Below are positions 41,059-50,297 of a stretch of DNA of 64,000 nt, one piece after another. Each line of letters opens with the position of its first letter. The stretch's first letter is position 1. The DNA is from Aurantimonas sp. 22II-16-19i (GTDB taxonomy: Bacteria > Pseudomonadota > Alphaproteobacteria > Rhizobiales > Rhizobiaceae): assembly GCF_002088275.1 (NCBI RefSeq), contig NZ_AQQS01000026.1, positions 1 through 64,000 on the forward strand. The letters are read 5' to 3'. The translations under genes were made by a program, and so were the position numbers. Below the pieces are notes generated by a model. It saw only the letters and a program-made list of their open reading frames with translations, ran no database searches and was not told the origin of the DNA.

Positions 41059-41433
41059 TCAGCTCAGGCGCCGGACGAGCGGCTCGGCGGAACTGTCGCC
41101 GGACCCGTGCTTCTCCACGATGCTGAGGGCGATCATGTAGAGGTCGGAAGGCGTCATCCGGGTGAGGCCGAAGCCTTCGAACTGGGATTCCTTGATGTCG
41201 GCCCGCGACTGGAGGACGACGCCGGTATGGCGCGGATCGCCGAGGATCTTCAGATAGAGCGCGTCCACCTTCAGCCTCGGCCCCTCGATGATCTGGGTGA
41301 TCATCCGTCCGTCGAAGGCGATCGCGCCGCGGATCTCGTTCTGCCGGTTCCACTCGCGCGCATGATCGAGAATGGTGGCGAATTCCTCCGCCGACAGCCC
41401 ATTCGCCATGCTGGTATAGGATATGTGCCGCAT
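41059..41433 (-). CDS. BLUF-domain blue-light photoreceptor
   Basis: A 124-residue stand-alone BLUF (flavin-binding blue-light) protein. The active-site residues are visible: Tyr in MRHISYTS (Y6), Asn in REWNRQNEIRG (N32 region) and Gln in MITQIIEGP (Gln near 49). A short C-terminal extension after 95 has no output domain, so it likely signals by protein contact. ATG at 41433; a longer frame to 41586 lacks the BLUF homology. It sits alone, downstream of the TRAP genes. Confidence 0.9.
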   Translation of the reverse strand: MRHISYTSMANGLSAEEFATILDHAREWNRQNEIRGAIAFDGRMITQIIEGPRLKVDALYLKILGDPRHTGVVLQSRADIKESQFEGFGLTRMTPSDLYMIALSIVEKHGSGDSSAEPLVRRLS

Positions 41434-41651
41434 CTGCGCCCCGAGCAAACACGACGCGGATCGTCCACGTCTTTCCTGGTGACTACGCCAACTCCTCGTC
41501 CCGTCCCAGACAGTTGCGCATTCCGTGATCACCGTACGGAGCAGAAAGGGCCAAGTCCAGCCTTTTGCCGTTTGCCGGGTTGGCAACCATCACGGAAATC
41601 GCCGTGTTTTCAATGGTCGAAGGGGCCTCGCTTCGCCGGCCGTCGTGGCCG

Positions 41652-42017
41652 TCATGGCGCCTTGCACCAGTGCAGCCGAATCGGGTCCGCCGCCGCTTCA
41701 CCGAGGTCGATGCAGGGTGCGCCCTTCGCGCAGAAGTGCCAGCCGCCGCCGGTCGCACCCGAGGCGGCGAGGGCGAGCTCGGGGATCGGCGGCCGGTCGA
41801 GCGTGTAGACATAGGCGCCGTCGACGAGCCGCGCGCCCTCCGGCGGCTCCATGCCGGCGCCCGAGCCCTCGATCCGCCCTTGCGTGACGGTGAGGCCTGC
41901 CGGCCCGGCCCGCCACTGCTCCTCCCAGCGGGTCTTCTCGACCGAATGGGTCCAGGACAGGGTGAAGGCCGTGGCGGCGATCGCCGTCGTCTTGCCGGCC
42001 GCGAGGATGCAGATCAT
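41652..42017 (-). CDS. DUF1850 protein associated with TRAP-TAXI transporter
   Basis: A 121-residue protein, start ATG 42017 overlapping the TRAP permease stop (ATGA). Motifs FTLSWTHSVEKTRWEEQW and LTVTQGRIEGSGAGMEPPEGA are those of DUF1850, a family repeatedly found beside TAXI-type TRAP transporters and thought to be periplasmic, though the start here shows only a weak hydrophobic N-terminus (ILAAGKTTAIAATAF). Coupling points to a joint role in transport. Confidence 0.85.
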   Translation of the reverse strand: MICILAAGKTTAIAATAFTLSWTHSVEKTRWEEQWRAGPAGLTVTQGRIEGSGAGMEPPEGARLVDGAYVYTLDRPPIPELALAASGATGGGWHFCAKGAPCIDLGEAAADPIRLHWCKAP

Positions 42018-44230
42018 GCCGGCTTGCGAGGGGCGCCCCGGTCGGCGGGCAGGCGCTGGCCGGCGGCCTGTTCGGGCCCGGCCATTTTGCCCCGCAGGTA
42101 GAAATGGAGGCCGATCACCGCCACGGCCAGCGCGAAGCCGATCTCGTCGGTGAGCGGCAGGGCGGCGATCAGCGTGAAGGCGGAGGCCGCCGCCAGCAGT
42201 CGCTGCCACCACGGCATCGGAGCGGCGAGATAGCCGATCGCCGCCGCGCCCCAGAGGCCGATGGCGAGGCACGCCTTGAAGACGATGTAGAGGACGGCGG
42301 GAATGTAGCCGATCTCGGCCGCCAGCGGGCCGCCGTCCTGGAGCATCAGGGCCGGGGTGTAGACCGCCATGAACGGGATGACGAAGCCGGCGAGCGCCAC
42401 CTTGATCGCCTGGAAGGAGATCTGCAGGCCCGGCGCCTTGGCGATCGGCGCCGCGGCGAAACAGGCGAGCGCCACCGGCGGCGTCAGGTCGGCGAGGATG
42501 CCGAAATAGAAGACGAACATGTGCGACACGATCAGCGGCACGCCGAGCGCCAGGAGCGCCGGCCCGGCGATCGAGGAGGTGATGATGTAGTTGGGGATCG
42601 TCGGGATGCCCATGCCGAGGATCAGGCAGGTGATCATGGTCAGGACCAGCGACAGGAACAGCGAGGTGTCGCCGACCGAGACGATGAACTGGCCGAAGGT
42701 GTTGGCGACGCCGGTCAGCGTCATGGTGCCGACGATGATGCCGACGATGGCGCAGGCGATGCCGACGGGAAGCGCCGTCTTGGCGCCGTCGGCCAGCGCG
42801 TCGCGCACCGCGATCAGCGTCTCGCGCCCGCCCTTGAAGACGGCGCAGGCGGCGACGAGCACGGCGAGCGCGACGATGATCGGCAGGATGCCGTATTCGA
42901 AGAAGGCGGCCGCCGACAGGCCGAGCGCCACCCAGAACACCATGCGGATCGCCAGCCCCGGCATCCGCTTGGCCAGCGGCGCGCCGAGGATGAGGAGGGC
43001 CGTCAGGGCAAGGCCGATGGTGCCGGCATAGAGCGGCGTGTAGCCGGCAAACAGCAGCCAGACGAGGACGGCGAGCGGCAGGATCAGGTACCAGCCGGTC
43101 TTCAATGCGCCCCAGGCCGAGGGCAGCTCCCCCTTCGAAAGGCCGAGGAGGTTCCGCTTGCCGGCTTCCAGATGCACCATCCAGAACACCGAGGCGAAAT
43201 ACAGGACCGCCGGGATCACCGCTGCGGTCACCACCTCGGCATAGGCGACGTCGAGGGTCTCGGCCATGATGAAGGCGACGGCGCCCATCACCGGCGGCAT
43301 GATCTGCCCGCCCATGGAGGCGGTCGCCTCGACGCCGCCGGCAAATTCCGGCCGGTAGCCGAAGCGCTTCATCAGGGGGATGGTGAACTGGCCGGTGGTG
43401 ACGACGTTGGCGACGCCGGAGCCGGAGATCGTCCCCATCAGGCCGGAGGAGAACACCGCGACCTTGGCGGCGCCGCCCTTGGCCCCGCCGACGAGGCCGA
43501 GCGCCACGTCGGTGAACAGCCTGATCATGCCCGCCCGCTCCAGGAACGAGCCGAACAGGATGAACAGGAAGATGTAGGAGGAGGAGACGTAGGTCGGGAT
43601 GCCGTAGATGCCCTCGGTGCCGAAGGCCATGTGGTCCATGACCTGGGAGAAGTCGTAGCCGCGGGTGACGAAGGGCGAGGGCAGGTGCTGGCCGAACAGG
43701 CAGTAGCCGAGGAACAGGCCGGCGATGATCGGCAGGGCCGGCCCCATGATCCGCCAGGTGGCGACGAAGAGGACCGCGAGGGCGACGACGCCGACCACCG
43801 TGTCCTGGACGAGCGGCGATCCGGCGCGAAAGATCAGCGCCTTGTATTCCCACCACTGATAGGCGGCGACCGCCATGCCGCAGAGGCCGAGCAGCCAGGC
43901 GAGCGCCCGCAGCGCCCTCGGCTCGTGCCGGACGGCCGCCACCAGCGGCAGGCCGAGCAGGCACAGGAAGCCGACATGGACGGCGCGCACGATCTGGCTC
44001 GGCAGGTCCCACAGATGGGCGGCGGTGAGGAGCTGGAAGGTCGAGAAGGCGATGGCGATCAGGAACAGGATGCGGCCTTCGAGGCTCGCCGGAAAGCTCG
44101 AGGACAGCGGATCGTGCAGCTCGGCCCGCTCCGCGTCCATGGCCATGGCGTCACCCGCCCCGCCGGCGCCCGCCCCGGTGCCGGTCGCCGCCTGGTTTCG
44201 CTCGAGCCCGCGCCTCTCCCCGTCGCTCAT
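42014..44230 (-). CDS. TRAP transporter permease, fused small and large subunits (TAXI type)
   Basis: A 738-residue multi-pass protein of the DctQM-fusion type, with a Q-like N-terminal block of four helices (about 50-160), the M-subunit core (YGIPTYVSSSYIFLFILFGS, MGTISGSGVANVVTTGQFTI, GFMGGQIMPPVMGAVAFI-like GGQIMPPVMGAVAFIMAE, MGIPTIPNYIITSSI) and about 16 further helices. It imports an organic acid by a TAXI solute-binding protein, but no such gene is in the window. A Gly/Ala-rich soluble N-tail precedes the first helix. Confidence 0.94.
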   Translation of the reverse strand: MSDGERRGLERNQAATGTGAGAGGAGDAMAMDAERAELHDPLSSSFPASLEGRILFLIAIAFSTFQLLTAAHLWDLPSQIVRAVHVGFLCLLGLPLVAAVRHEPRALRALAWLLGLCGMAVAAYQWWEYKALIFRAGSPLVQDTVVGVVALAVLFVATWRIMGPALPIIAGLFLGYCLFGQHLPSPFVTRGYDFSQVMDHMAFGTEGIYGIPTYVSSSYIFLFILFGSFLERAGMIRLFTDVALGLVGGAKGGAAKVAVFSSGLMGTISGSGVANVVTTGQFTIPLMKRFGYRPEFAGGVEATASMGGQIMPPVMGAVAFIMAETLDVAYAEVVTAAVIPAVLYFASVFWMVHLEAGKRNLLGLSKGELPSAWGALKTGWYLILPLAVLVWLLFAGYTPLYAGTIGLALTALLILGAPLAKRMPGLAIRMVFWVALGLSAAAFFEYGILPIIVALAVLVAACAVFKGGRETLIAVRDALADGAKTALPVGIACAIVGIIVGTMTLTGVANTFGQFIVSVGDTSLFLSLVLTMITCLILGMGIPTIPNYIITSSIAGPALLALGVPLIVSHMFVFYFGILADLTPPVALACFAAAPIAKAPGLQISFQAIKVALAGFVIPFMAVYTPALMLQDGGPLAAEIGYIPAVLYIVFKACLAIGLWGAAAIGYLAAPMPWWQRLLAAASAFTLIAALPLTDEIGFALAVAVIGLHFYLRGKMAGPEQAAGQRLPADRGAPRKPA

Positions 44231-44515
44231 TGCCGCCGATCCCTCCCAAGGTGCGTGTGAATTCAGAGACTAGCCGGTGCCTTCCTCGAGGGCAAACGGC
44301 ACGGCGTCTCCCTGTCCGGCCATTTGCCGTCATCGGCCGGACGGGCATTCGGGGCCGCGATCGTCCGGCCGGGACGACGCCGGGGCCTGGTTCGCAGCCG
44401 GTCGTGGAGACGGGTTTTCCCGCTGTTGCCATGCGGCGCGGTTTCGGATCATGGTGACGCAGTGCGGCAGAGCCTCCCCCGGAGGGTGGCGAGGTCCCAT
44501 GAGAGGCGAGGACGG

Positions 44516-45412
44516 ATGAAGACGATTCTGGTGCCGGCCGAGGTCCATGCGAACGGCGAATACGCCCTGCGCATGGCCGCCGAACTCGGCCGCAGGTTTT
44601 CGGCGCGGATCGAGACCTTCGCCCTGCAGACGCCGCCGCTGGTCAATCTGACCTGGGACCCGGCGGGCGTCGCGATCATGAACGGCGCCGATTTCGATCA
44701 CCGCCGGGCCCGCGAGGAGGCGCGACGCCTCGCCGTCCGGATCATGTCGGAGGAAGACTTGCCGCTGGAGCCGGCGGCGGAGGAGACAGGCGAGGGGGCG
44801 CAGCCGGCCGGATCGGCTCTGCCGGCGGCGGCATCCCCCGTCGCCGACCGCCCGTGCTGGGCCTGGAACGACAAGGCGATGGCGGGGGACGGCTTCCTCG
44901 GCACCTATGGCCGCGCCTTCGACCTGACCGTCGTCTGCCGGCCACGGGCCGACGCCGCCTCGATCACCACGCTGGAATCGGCGCTGTTCGAAAGCGGCGG
45001 GCCGATCCTCATCGCTCCGCCCCGGCCGGTGGACAAGGGCTTCGGCGAGACCATCGCGGTCGCCTGGAACGGCTCGAGCGAGACCGCCCGCACCATCGCC
45101 TTCGCCCAGCCTTTCCTGCAGCGCGCCCGGCGGGTGATCGTGCTCGCCGACGACGGCGACCTCGGCGACCAGCCCTCCGGCGCCCTGATCCAGCGCCGTC
45201 TGGCGGCGAGCGGCATCCCGGTCGAACTGAAGCTGATGGCCTCCGGCGGCATCCGCTCGGGGGAGAAGATCCTGAAGGAAGCCGCCACGCTCGGCTGCGA
45301 CCTCCTGCTCAAGGGCGCCTACACCCAGAGCCGGCTGCGCCAGATGATCTTCGGCGGCGCCACCAGCCACATCCTGGCGAAGGCCGAGATGCCGGTGTTC
45401 ATGGCCCATTGA
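44516..45412 (+). CDS. Universal stress protein with tandem UspA domains
   Basis: A 298-residue protein with two UspA folds (MKTILVPAEVHANGEYALRM; GETIAVAWNGSSETARTIA) joined by a Glu/Pro/Ala-rich linker (about 80-112). The C-terminal half has MIFGGATSHILAKAEMPVFM, the glycine-rich ATP-loop of ATP-binding Usps. ATG 44516 follows GCGAGGACG. Divergent from the TRAP permease, the same neighbourhood as TeaD with TeaABC in Halomonas, where a Usp regulates a TRAP transporter. Confidence 0.9.
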   Translation: MKTILVPAEVHANGEYALRMAAELGRRFSARIETFALQTPPLVNLTWDPAGVAIMNGADFDHRRAREEARRLAVRIMSEEDLPLEPAAEETGEGAQPAGSALPAAASPVADRPCWAWNDKAMAGDGFLGTYGRAFDLTVVCRPRADAASITTLESALFESGGPILIAPPRPVDKGFGETIAVAWNGSSETARTIAFAQPFLQRARRVIVLADDGDLGDQPSGALIQRRLAASGIPVELKLMASGGIRSGEKILKEAATLGCDLLLKGAYTQSRLRQMIFGGATSHILAKAEMPVFMAH

Positions 45413-45456
45413 GGGGCAGGCGACGGCCGCGTCGGCGAGAGGCGGCCAGCTGCGGA

Positions 45457-46209
45457 TCAGCCGCTGCCGCTTCCGCGATCGAAGATCGCGGCGAGATCGG
45501 CCTCGCCGAGGCGGCGGATGGCGCCCGGCTCGAGATCGTCCGGCAAAGCGAGGCCGCCGATGGATTGCCGATGCAGCGTCTCGACATGGTTGCCGGCCGC
45601 CGCGAACATCCGGCGGACCTGGTGATAGCGGCCCTCGTGGACCTCCAGCATCGCCTCCTGCGGGCCGAGGACCTCCAGCTTCGCCGGGGCGAGCGGCTTC
45701 TCCTCGCCCTCCAGCATCAGGGTGCCGGAGGCGAAGAGCGCGGCCTCGTCGCCGGTCATCGGCCGGGCGAGGCCGGCGCGGTAGCGCTTGGCGACGTGGC
45801 GCTTCGGCGAGATGATGCGGTGGAGAAGCGCCCCGTCGTCGGTCATCAGCAACAGGCCGGAGGTCTCCTTGTCGAGCCGGCCGACCGTCGAGATGGCGGG
45901 ATCCCGCCGCCGCCACCGAGGCGGCAGGAGATCGTAGACGAGCGGTCCCGCCTCCTTGTGGGAGCAGGTGACGCCCAAAGGCTTGTTCACCATCAGCGCG
46001 ACGCCGGGCAAGGGGTCCAGCGCCTCGCCGTCGACGACCAGCCGCGTCTCGAGGTCCGGCGTCAGCGCGATCCGGATGTCGGCCTTCAGGACGGGAACGC
46101 CGTCGAGGTGGATGTGGCCGTTCTTCGCCAGCATCTGGATCTCGCGCCGCGAGGCGTAGCCGAGATTGGCCAGCAGCTTGTCGAGCCGGGAGGTCGGCAC
46201 CTTCGTCAC
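45457..46209 (-). CDS. RsuA/RluB-family rRNA pseudouridine synthase
   Basis: A 250-residue synthase: S4 RNA-binding domain at the N-terminus (RLDKLLANLGYASRREIQML), central catalytic GRLDKETSGLLLMT with the active Asp, and HQVRRMFAAAGNHVETLHR. It fits the 16S rRNA pseudouridine-516 (RsuA) subfamily, though family assignment between RsuA, RluB, RluE and RluF is uncertain. The gene overlaps the upstream methyltransferase stop by four bases. Confidence 0.92.
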   Translation of the reverse strand: MTKVPTSRLDKLLANLGYASRREIQMLAKNGHIHLDGVPVLKADIRIALTPDLETRLVVDGEALDPLPGVALMVNKPLGVTCSHKEAGPLVYDLLPPRWRRRDPAISTVGRLDKETSGLLLMTDDGALLHRIISPKRHVAKRYRAGLARPMTGDEAALFASGTLMLEGEEKPLAPAKLEVLGPQEAMLEVHEGRYHQVRRMFAAAGNHVETLHRQSIGGLALPDDLEPGAIRRLGEADLAAIFDRGSGSG

Positions 46210-47132
46210 TTGCGGGCCTCGAAGATCTTGTAGCCGCCCTCGTCCGTCACCGTCTTGACGGTTCTAAAGGTCGCGCGCAGCACCTCCTCATAGGGCATGT
46301 GGCGGTTGGCGACGAGAAACAGCATGCCGTTGCGCCGCAGCATCCGGCCGGCGGCGGCGATGAAGGCCTGGCCGAGCCCGCGATCCTCGATCCCTTCGGC
46401 GTGGAAGGGCGGGTTGGAGACGACGAAGTCGAGATCGGCCAGCGCCGCCTCGCGCACGTCGGCCCAGAGAAACCGCGCCCTGTCGTCCGCGACGTTCACC
46501 CTCGCCGCCTCGATGGCGCGGCGGTCGATCTCGACGAGCGTCAGCATCTCGACGGCGGGGGCGAGAAGGACGGCCTTCGAAAGGATGCCGAGCCCGGCGC
46601 CGATGTCGGCGCCGCGTCCCGCCAGCGGCGGGAGATGGCGACAGAGCAGCGCGGTTCCCGGATCCACCCGGTTCCACGAGAAGATCCCGGGTTGCGAGCG
46701 CAGGCCGACGTCTTCGAGCGTGACGGGCGAGCCCGCCGCGATCGCCTCGGAAAGTCCCAGCGGCGTTTCCGGCCGGCCGACGGTGCAGATGCGCTGGCGG
46801 GCCTTGAAGTGCTCGGCGACGTCGCATCCCAAGCCCTCCAGCTCGGCGCGCAGGCGCTGGCCGCCCTTGTCCTTGGCCGCCAGCACCGTCAGCTGGCCGC
46901 CGGGCGCCAGCGTGCGCAGCGCATGGGCGAGCACATGACGCCGCTCGATGGCGCCGGGCGGCGCCGCGACGACGATCGTCTCGAAAGCGGCATCGGGCTG
47001 GCGCTCCAGTGCCTCGGCGCCGGGGCGGAGCGGCGACAGCTGCACGGCGCCGTCCGGCACATCCACGAGGTCGGCGGGGGGCGCACCATAGACGGCGCTG
47101 CGGAGCGGGGAGGGGGGATCGATGTTGGTCAC
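46206..47132 (-). CDS. RsmC-like class I SAM methyltransferase
   Basis: A 308-residue protein with a degenerate N-terminal domain (about 1-145) and a C-terminal Rossmann methyltransferase: ADIGAGLGILSKAVL (motif I), LVEIDRRAIEAARVNV and SNPPFHAEG (motif IV), matching RsmC/RlmG-type guanine N2 methyltransferases of rRNA. GTG at 47132 (MTNIDPP) is preferred; the frame extends 21 codons upstream to ATG 47195. It is coupled to the pseudouridine synthase, so both likely act on 16S rRNA. Confidence 0.88.
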   Translation of the reverse strand: MTNIDPPSPLRSAVYGAPPADLVDVPDGAVQLSPLRPGAEALERQPDAAFETIVVAAPPGAIERRHVLAHALRTLAPGGQLTVLAAKDKGGQRLRAELEGLGCDVAEHFKARQRICTVGRPETPLGLSEAIAAGSPVTLEDVGLRSQPGIFSWNRVDPGTALLCRHLPPLAGRGADIGAGLGILSKAVLLAPAVEMLTLVEIDRRAIEAARVNVADDRARFLWADVREAALADLDFVVSNPPFHAEGIEDRGLGQAFIAAAGRMLRRNGMLFLVANRHMPYEEVLRATFRTVKTVTDEGGYKIFEARK

Positions 47133-47258
47133 CCGGCTGCCATAGCAGCTTTGGGCGGGTTGCCAAAAGTGCCTGCGCGCTGCTCCCGGCAGCATCCGGC
47201 GATGCCGGATCCGGCGGGGGTCCGGCGCGGCGGCCGCCGCCTGTTCGATCGCCCGCTC

Positions 47259-47738
47259 TCAGCTCTCGTCATGGATGCTGATCGACACGATCTCCGCCTC
47301 GCCGGGGCCGGCGCGCAGGGTGTCGCCGACCTCCTTGCCCACGAGTTGCCGCGCCAGGGGCGACAGGTAGGAGATCAGGCCCTCGTTCGGATCCGCCTCG
47401 TCGATGCCGACGATCCGGTAGCTCTGGCGCTTGCCGCCCTCCCGCTCGATCTCCACGAGGTGGCCGAACTGGACGACGGGGCCGTCGGCCGCCGGAACCG
47501 TCAGCTGCGCGGTGGAGCGGCGGGCGCGCCAGTAGCGCAGGTCGCGGTTGATCATGGCCACGGCGATCTTGTCGTTCGCCGCCCGGGCCTCCCCGAGCGC
47601 CCGTTCGCTCGAAGCGATCGCCGCGTCGAGCCCCGCGAGACCGCGCGCGGTCACGAAATTCGGATCCGTCCCGAGATCGCGCTCCGGCAGGGCCTCGACC
47701 TGATCCTCGTTCGGTTCCTTGACGAATGCCACGCTCAT
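47259..47738 (-). CDS. GreA/GreB-family transcript cleavage factor
   Basis: A 159-residue protein with an N-terminal helical hairpin (about 28-78, with acidic and Arg-rich DKIAVAMINRDLRYWRARR) and a C-terminal FKBP-like domain (FGHLVEIEREGGKRQSYRIVG, LSPLARQLVGKEVGD). Gre factors stimulate RNA polymerase to cut backtracked RNA. This belongs to the rhizobial GreB-like branch starting MSVAFVKE. ATG 47738 is taken over an upstream frame extension. Confidence 0.88.
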   Translation of the reverse strand: MSVAFVKEPNEDQVEALPERDLGTDPNFVTARGLAGLDAAIASSERALGEARAANDKIAVAMINRDLRYWRARRSTAQLTVPAADGPVVQFGHLVEIEREGGKRQSYRIVGIDEADPNEGLISYLSPLARQLVGKEVGDTLRAGPGEAEIVSISIHDES

Positions 47739-47903
47739 CGGATGATCCTTTCCCGCATCGAGGCTCCGCACCGCGCAACCAAAGGGCGATCATACAGGCT
47801 GAGCAAGGGCGGGCAAATCCGTCGCCGCCCATGCGCCGGCCGTCGCCCCGGCGGGACGTGGGAGGCGTGGAAATCCGTCGGCTGTGGCCGGGCTGCCGAC
47901 GGC

Positions 47904-48308
47904 TCAGCGCCTGTGGGGCCGGCTGCCTTCCACCTCAGACAGCTCGCCGCTCACTTCGGCGAGGGTCTCGTCCATCAGGCGGAGCATCTGCTCGAGTTCG
48001 TGGCACTGCTCGAGCAGGATCTCCCGCTGTTCGCCGAGGCGGGACTTGAGGCCCTTCAGGCTTTTGCGCCGGTCGCGGGGAGCCTCGTAGAGATCGACGA
48101 TCTGCTTGACCTCGACCAGCGGGAAGCCGAGCCGCTTGAAGCGGGTGATCAGCCTGACGCGCTCCCGGTCCTTGACCGAATAGACCCGCGCCGGACCGCG
48201 GCGATCGGGGCTCAGCAGGCCGCGCTCCTCGTAGAAGCGAAGCGTGCGCGGGGTCAGCCCGAATTCCCTCTCCAGATCCTTGATGGAGAACGTTTCGTCG
48301 TCTGGCAT
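47904..48308 (-). CDS. MerR-family transcriptional regulator
   Basis: A 134-residue MerR regulator: winged helix at the N-terminus (FSIKDLEREFGLTPRTLRFYEERGLL, wing RVYSVKDRERVRLI) and a long C-terminal coiled-coil (about 80-125) for dimerisation. No metal-binding Cys is present, so it is not a metal-sensor subtype. ATG 48308 is chosen; a further ATG at 48365 adds 19 residues. It resembles the LiuR type by length and N-terminus; target unknown. Confidence 0.9.
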   Translation of the reverse strand: MPDDETFSIKDLEREFGLTPRTLRFYEERGLLSPDRRGPARVYSVKDRERVRLITRFKRLGFPLVEVKQIVDLYEAPRDRRKSLKGLKSRLGEQREILLEQCHELEQMLRLMDETLAEVSGELSEVEGSRPHRR

Positions 48309-48493
48309 TGTCCACTCATCTCTTGGCGAAGCCATTGCTTGAAGCCGCTCCCAGCGGAAGGTCACCTGCCGAAGCCGACAGAATCCTTAACAAAATCGTG
48401 GCGATTTGAAACGGTGATCGTCATTTTGCAACTTGTGCACAGGCTTATGCCGAAAAACCCGGCGAAAGATGGTCCTGGCGTTCTCCGATCCCG

Positions 48494-48835
48494 CTACTGG
48501 ATCACCGCCGCGACGACGTTTTCCCCCGGTTCCCCCTCGGATCGCCAGGCCAGGCGAAAGAACGGTTCCAGGAACACCAGCCACTCGCGGTCGAGAAACG
48601 TCACGGCCAGCTGTCCCTTGTGGTCGTTCAGGGCGACGACGACCTTTTCCGGCAGGCGCCGGCCCTCGACCATCAGGAACAGGTGCTGCGCCATGGCGTA
48701 GACCCGGCGCAGCCGGTCGATCCGGTCCGGCTCGTCCTCCTGGCGATGCGCCTCGATCACCGGCAGATATTCCGCCGCGAGCTGCCGCTCCTGAATGCCG
48801 TCGCCGTCGCCCAGATGCCAGTCTTCGAGTTTCAT
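48494..48835 (-). CDS. Conserved-looking protein of unknown function
   Basis: A 113-residue protein, 185 bases upstream of the MerR gene on the same strand. It is hydrophilic, with ERQLAAEYLPVIEAHRQED, VYAMAQHLFLMVEGRRLPE and LAVTFLDREWLVFLEPFF segments, no signal peptide, no Cys. Possible mixed alpha/beta fold. Family not recognised. Coding is favoured by its codon pattern and the absence of a competing gene on the other strand. Confidence 0.55.
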   Translation of the reverse strand: MKLEDWHLGDGDGIQERQLAAEYLPVIEAHRQEDEPDRIDRLRRVYAMAQHLFLMVEGRRLPEKVVVALNDHKGQLAVTFLDREWLVFLEPFFRLAWRSEGEPGENVVAAVIQ

Positions 48836-49068
48836 CCTGTAGTTCCCTCACTCGCGTCCCGTGCCACCCTACCGGGTCCGGCGGCGGAACTCTAATCCCG
48901 CGACGAGCCGGCCGGACGTTCCATGAAAGCTGCGTCCCATGAAAGACAGGACATGGCCAGCCCGTCGGGCCGAGCCCGCCGCCCCTACCCATCCGTGCCG
49001 GAAGTTGGCATAGGCAGGGTAAACACGCCGGCCCCGCCACTGCGGGCCGACCGGAGAGAGGCATTCCG

Positions 49069-50010
49069 ATGGAAAAGCGCAAGGTCATCTTCGACACCGA
49101 CCCCGGCCAGGACGACGCCGTCGCGATCCTGACGGCGCTGGCGTCACCGGAGCTCGACGTCCTGGGGATCTCCACGGTCGCCGGCAACATCCCGCTGGAG
49201 CTGACGACGAAGAACGCCCTGAAGCTGGTCGAGCTCGCCGGCCGCACCGACGTGCCGGTGCATGCCGGCTGCGACCGGCCGCTCGGCCGCGCCCTCGTCA
49301 CCGCCGAGCATGTCCATGGCGAGACCGGCCTCGACGGGCCGGACCTGCCGGAACCGGCGACGAAGGCCGGCAGCGCCCACGGGGTGGACTTCCTGATCGA
49401 CACCGTGCGGGCCCACGCGCCGGGTAGCGTGACGCTGCTCGCCCTCGGGCCGCTCACCAACGTCGCGCTGGCCTTCGCCAAGGCGCCGGACATCGTGACA
49501 CGCCTGAAGGGGCTCGTGCTGATGGGCGGCGGCTGCTTCGAGGGCGGCAACATCACGCCGGCGGCAGAGTTCAACGTCTATGTCGATCCGGAAGCCGCGG
49601 CCATGGTGTTCCGTTCGGGCGCGCCGATCACCGTCCTGCCCCTCGACGTCACCCACCAGATGCTCTCGACGAGCGCGCGAATCGAGGCCTTCCGGGCGCT
49701 CGGCAACCGGGCGGGCGCGGCGGTGGCGGCCATGCTGTCGTTTTCCGAACGCTTCGACGTCGCCAAATACGGCTCGGAGGGCGCGCCGCTGCACGACCCC
49801 TGCGTCACCGCCTTCGTCCTCGATCCGACCATCTTCGAAGGCCGCATGGTCAATGTCGAGATCGAGACCGGCAGCCTCCTCACTCGCGGCATGACCGTCG
49901 CCGACTATTGGGGCGTCACCGACCGCCCGAAGAACGCCTTCTGGGTCCGCTCGGGGGATGCCGACCGGTTCTACCAGCTCTTGACGGAGCGGATCGGACG
50001 GCTGCCGTAA
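49069..50010 (+). CDS. Nucleoside hydrolase
   Basis: A 313-residue inosine-uridine-preferring nucleoside hydrolase that splits ribonucleosides to base and ribose. It has the calcium/ribose-binding motif DTDPGQDDA (8-16), NITPAAEFNVYVDPEAA, and the C-terminal VTHQM region. ATG 49069 with GGAGAG upstream. It is convergent with the nucleoside salvage operon, which complements it: hydrolysis here versus phosphorolysis there. Confidence 0.95.
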   Translation: MEKRKVIFDTDPGQDDAVAILTALASPELDVLGISTVAGNIPLELTTKNALKLVELAGRTDVPVHAGCDRPLGRALVTAEHVHGETGLDGPDLPEPATKAGSAHGVDFLIDTVRAHAPGSVTLLALGPLTNVALAFAKAPDIVTRLKGLVLMGGGCFEGGNITPAAEFNVYVDPEAAAMVFRSGAPITVLPLDVTHQMLSTSARIEAFRALGNRAGAAVAAMLSFSERFDVAKYGSEGAPLHDPCVTAFVLDPTIFEGRMVNVEIETGSLLTRGMTVADYWGVTDRPKNAFWVRSGDADRFYQLLTERIGRLP

Positions 50011-50034
50011 TCGCTACGCGGCGTCTCGGGGAAG

Positions 50035-50291
50035 GGCGCCACTCTCTCCCCTTTGTGGGAGAGAGTGTCATTCCAAGGAGTTGGGCCGAGCGCAGCGAGG
50101 TCCAAACCTTGAGAATGACGAGAGAGGGGTTTCACCGTCGAAGCTTTCGCCAGCGATGACCGGGGTGGCGCGGGTGTCTCGACGTCAGCAGAAATGGGAC
50201 GCGGCGACACCCCTCTCGTGCGATTTCAATCACTTGGCTTCGCCAAGACGATGAAATCGCTTTCTCTCCCACAAGGGGGAGAGAGGGCGCC
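50035..50291. repeat. Paired palindromic repeat element A between nucleoside hydrolase and deoA
   Basis: Inverted copies of a ~30-base unit, both starting with GGCGCC at their outer end: the left contains CACTCTCTCCC / GGGAGAGAGTG (50040-50067), the right TCTCTCCC-ACAAGG-GGGAGAGA (50263-50284). Between them lies a hairpin GCGATTTCA (50220-50228) / TGAAATCGC (50252-50260) with inner CTTGGC/GCCAAG. It lies between convergent genes and likely serves as terminator. Confidence 0.65.
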
Positions 50292-50297
50292 AGCCGT

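Noticed and set aside
42104-44260. 718-codon plus-strand open frame
   Set aside because: Antisense to the TRAP permease; composition is a mirror of hydrophobic codons and shows no domain.
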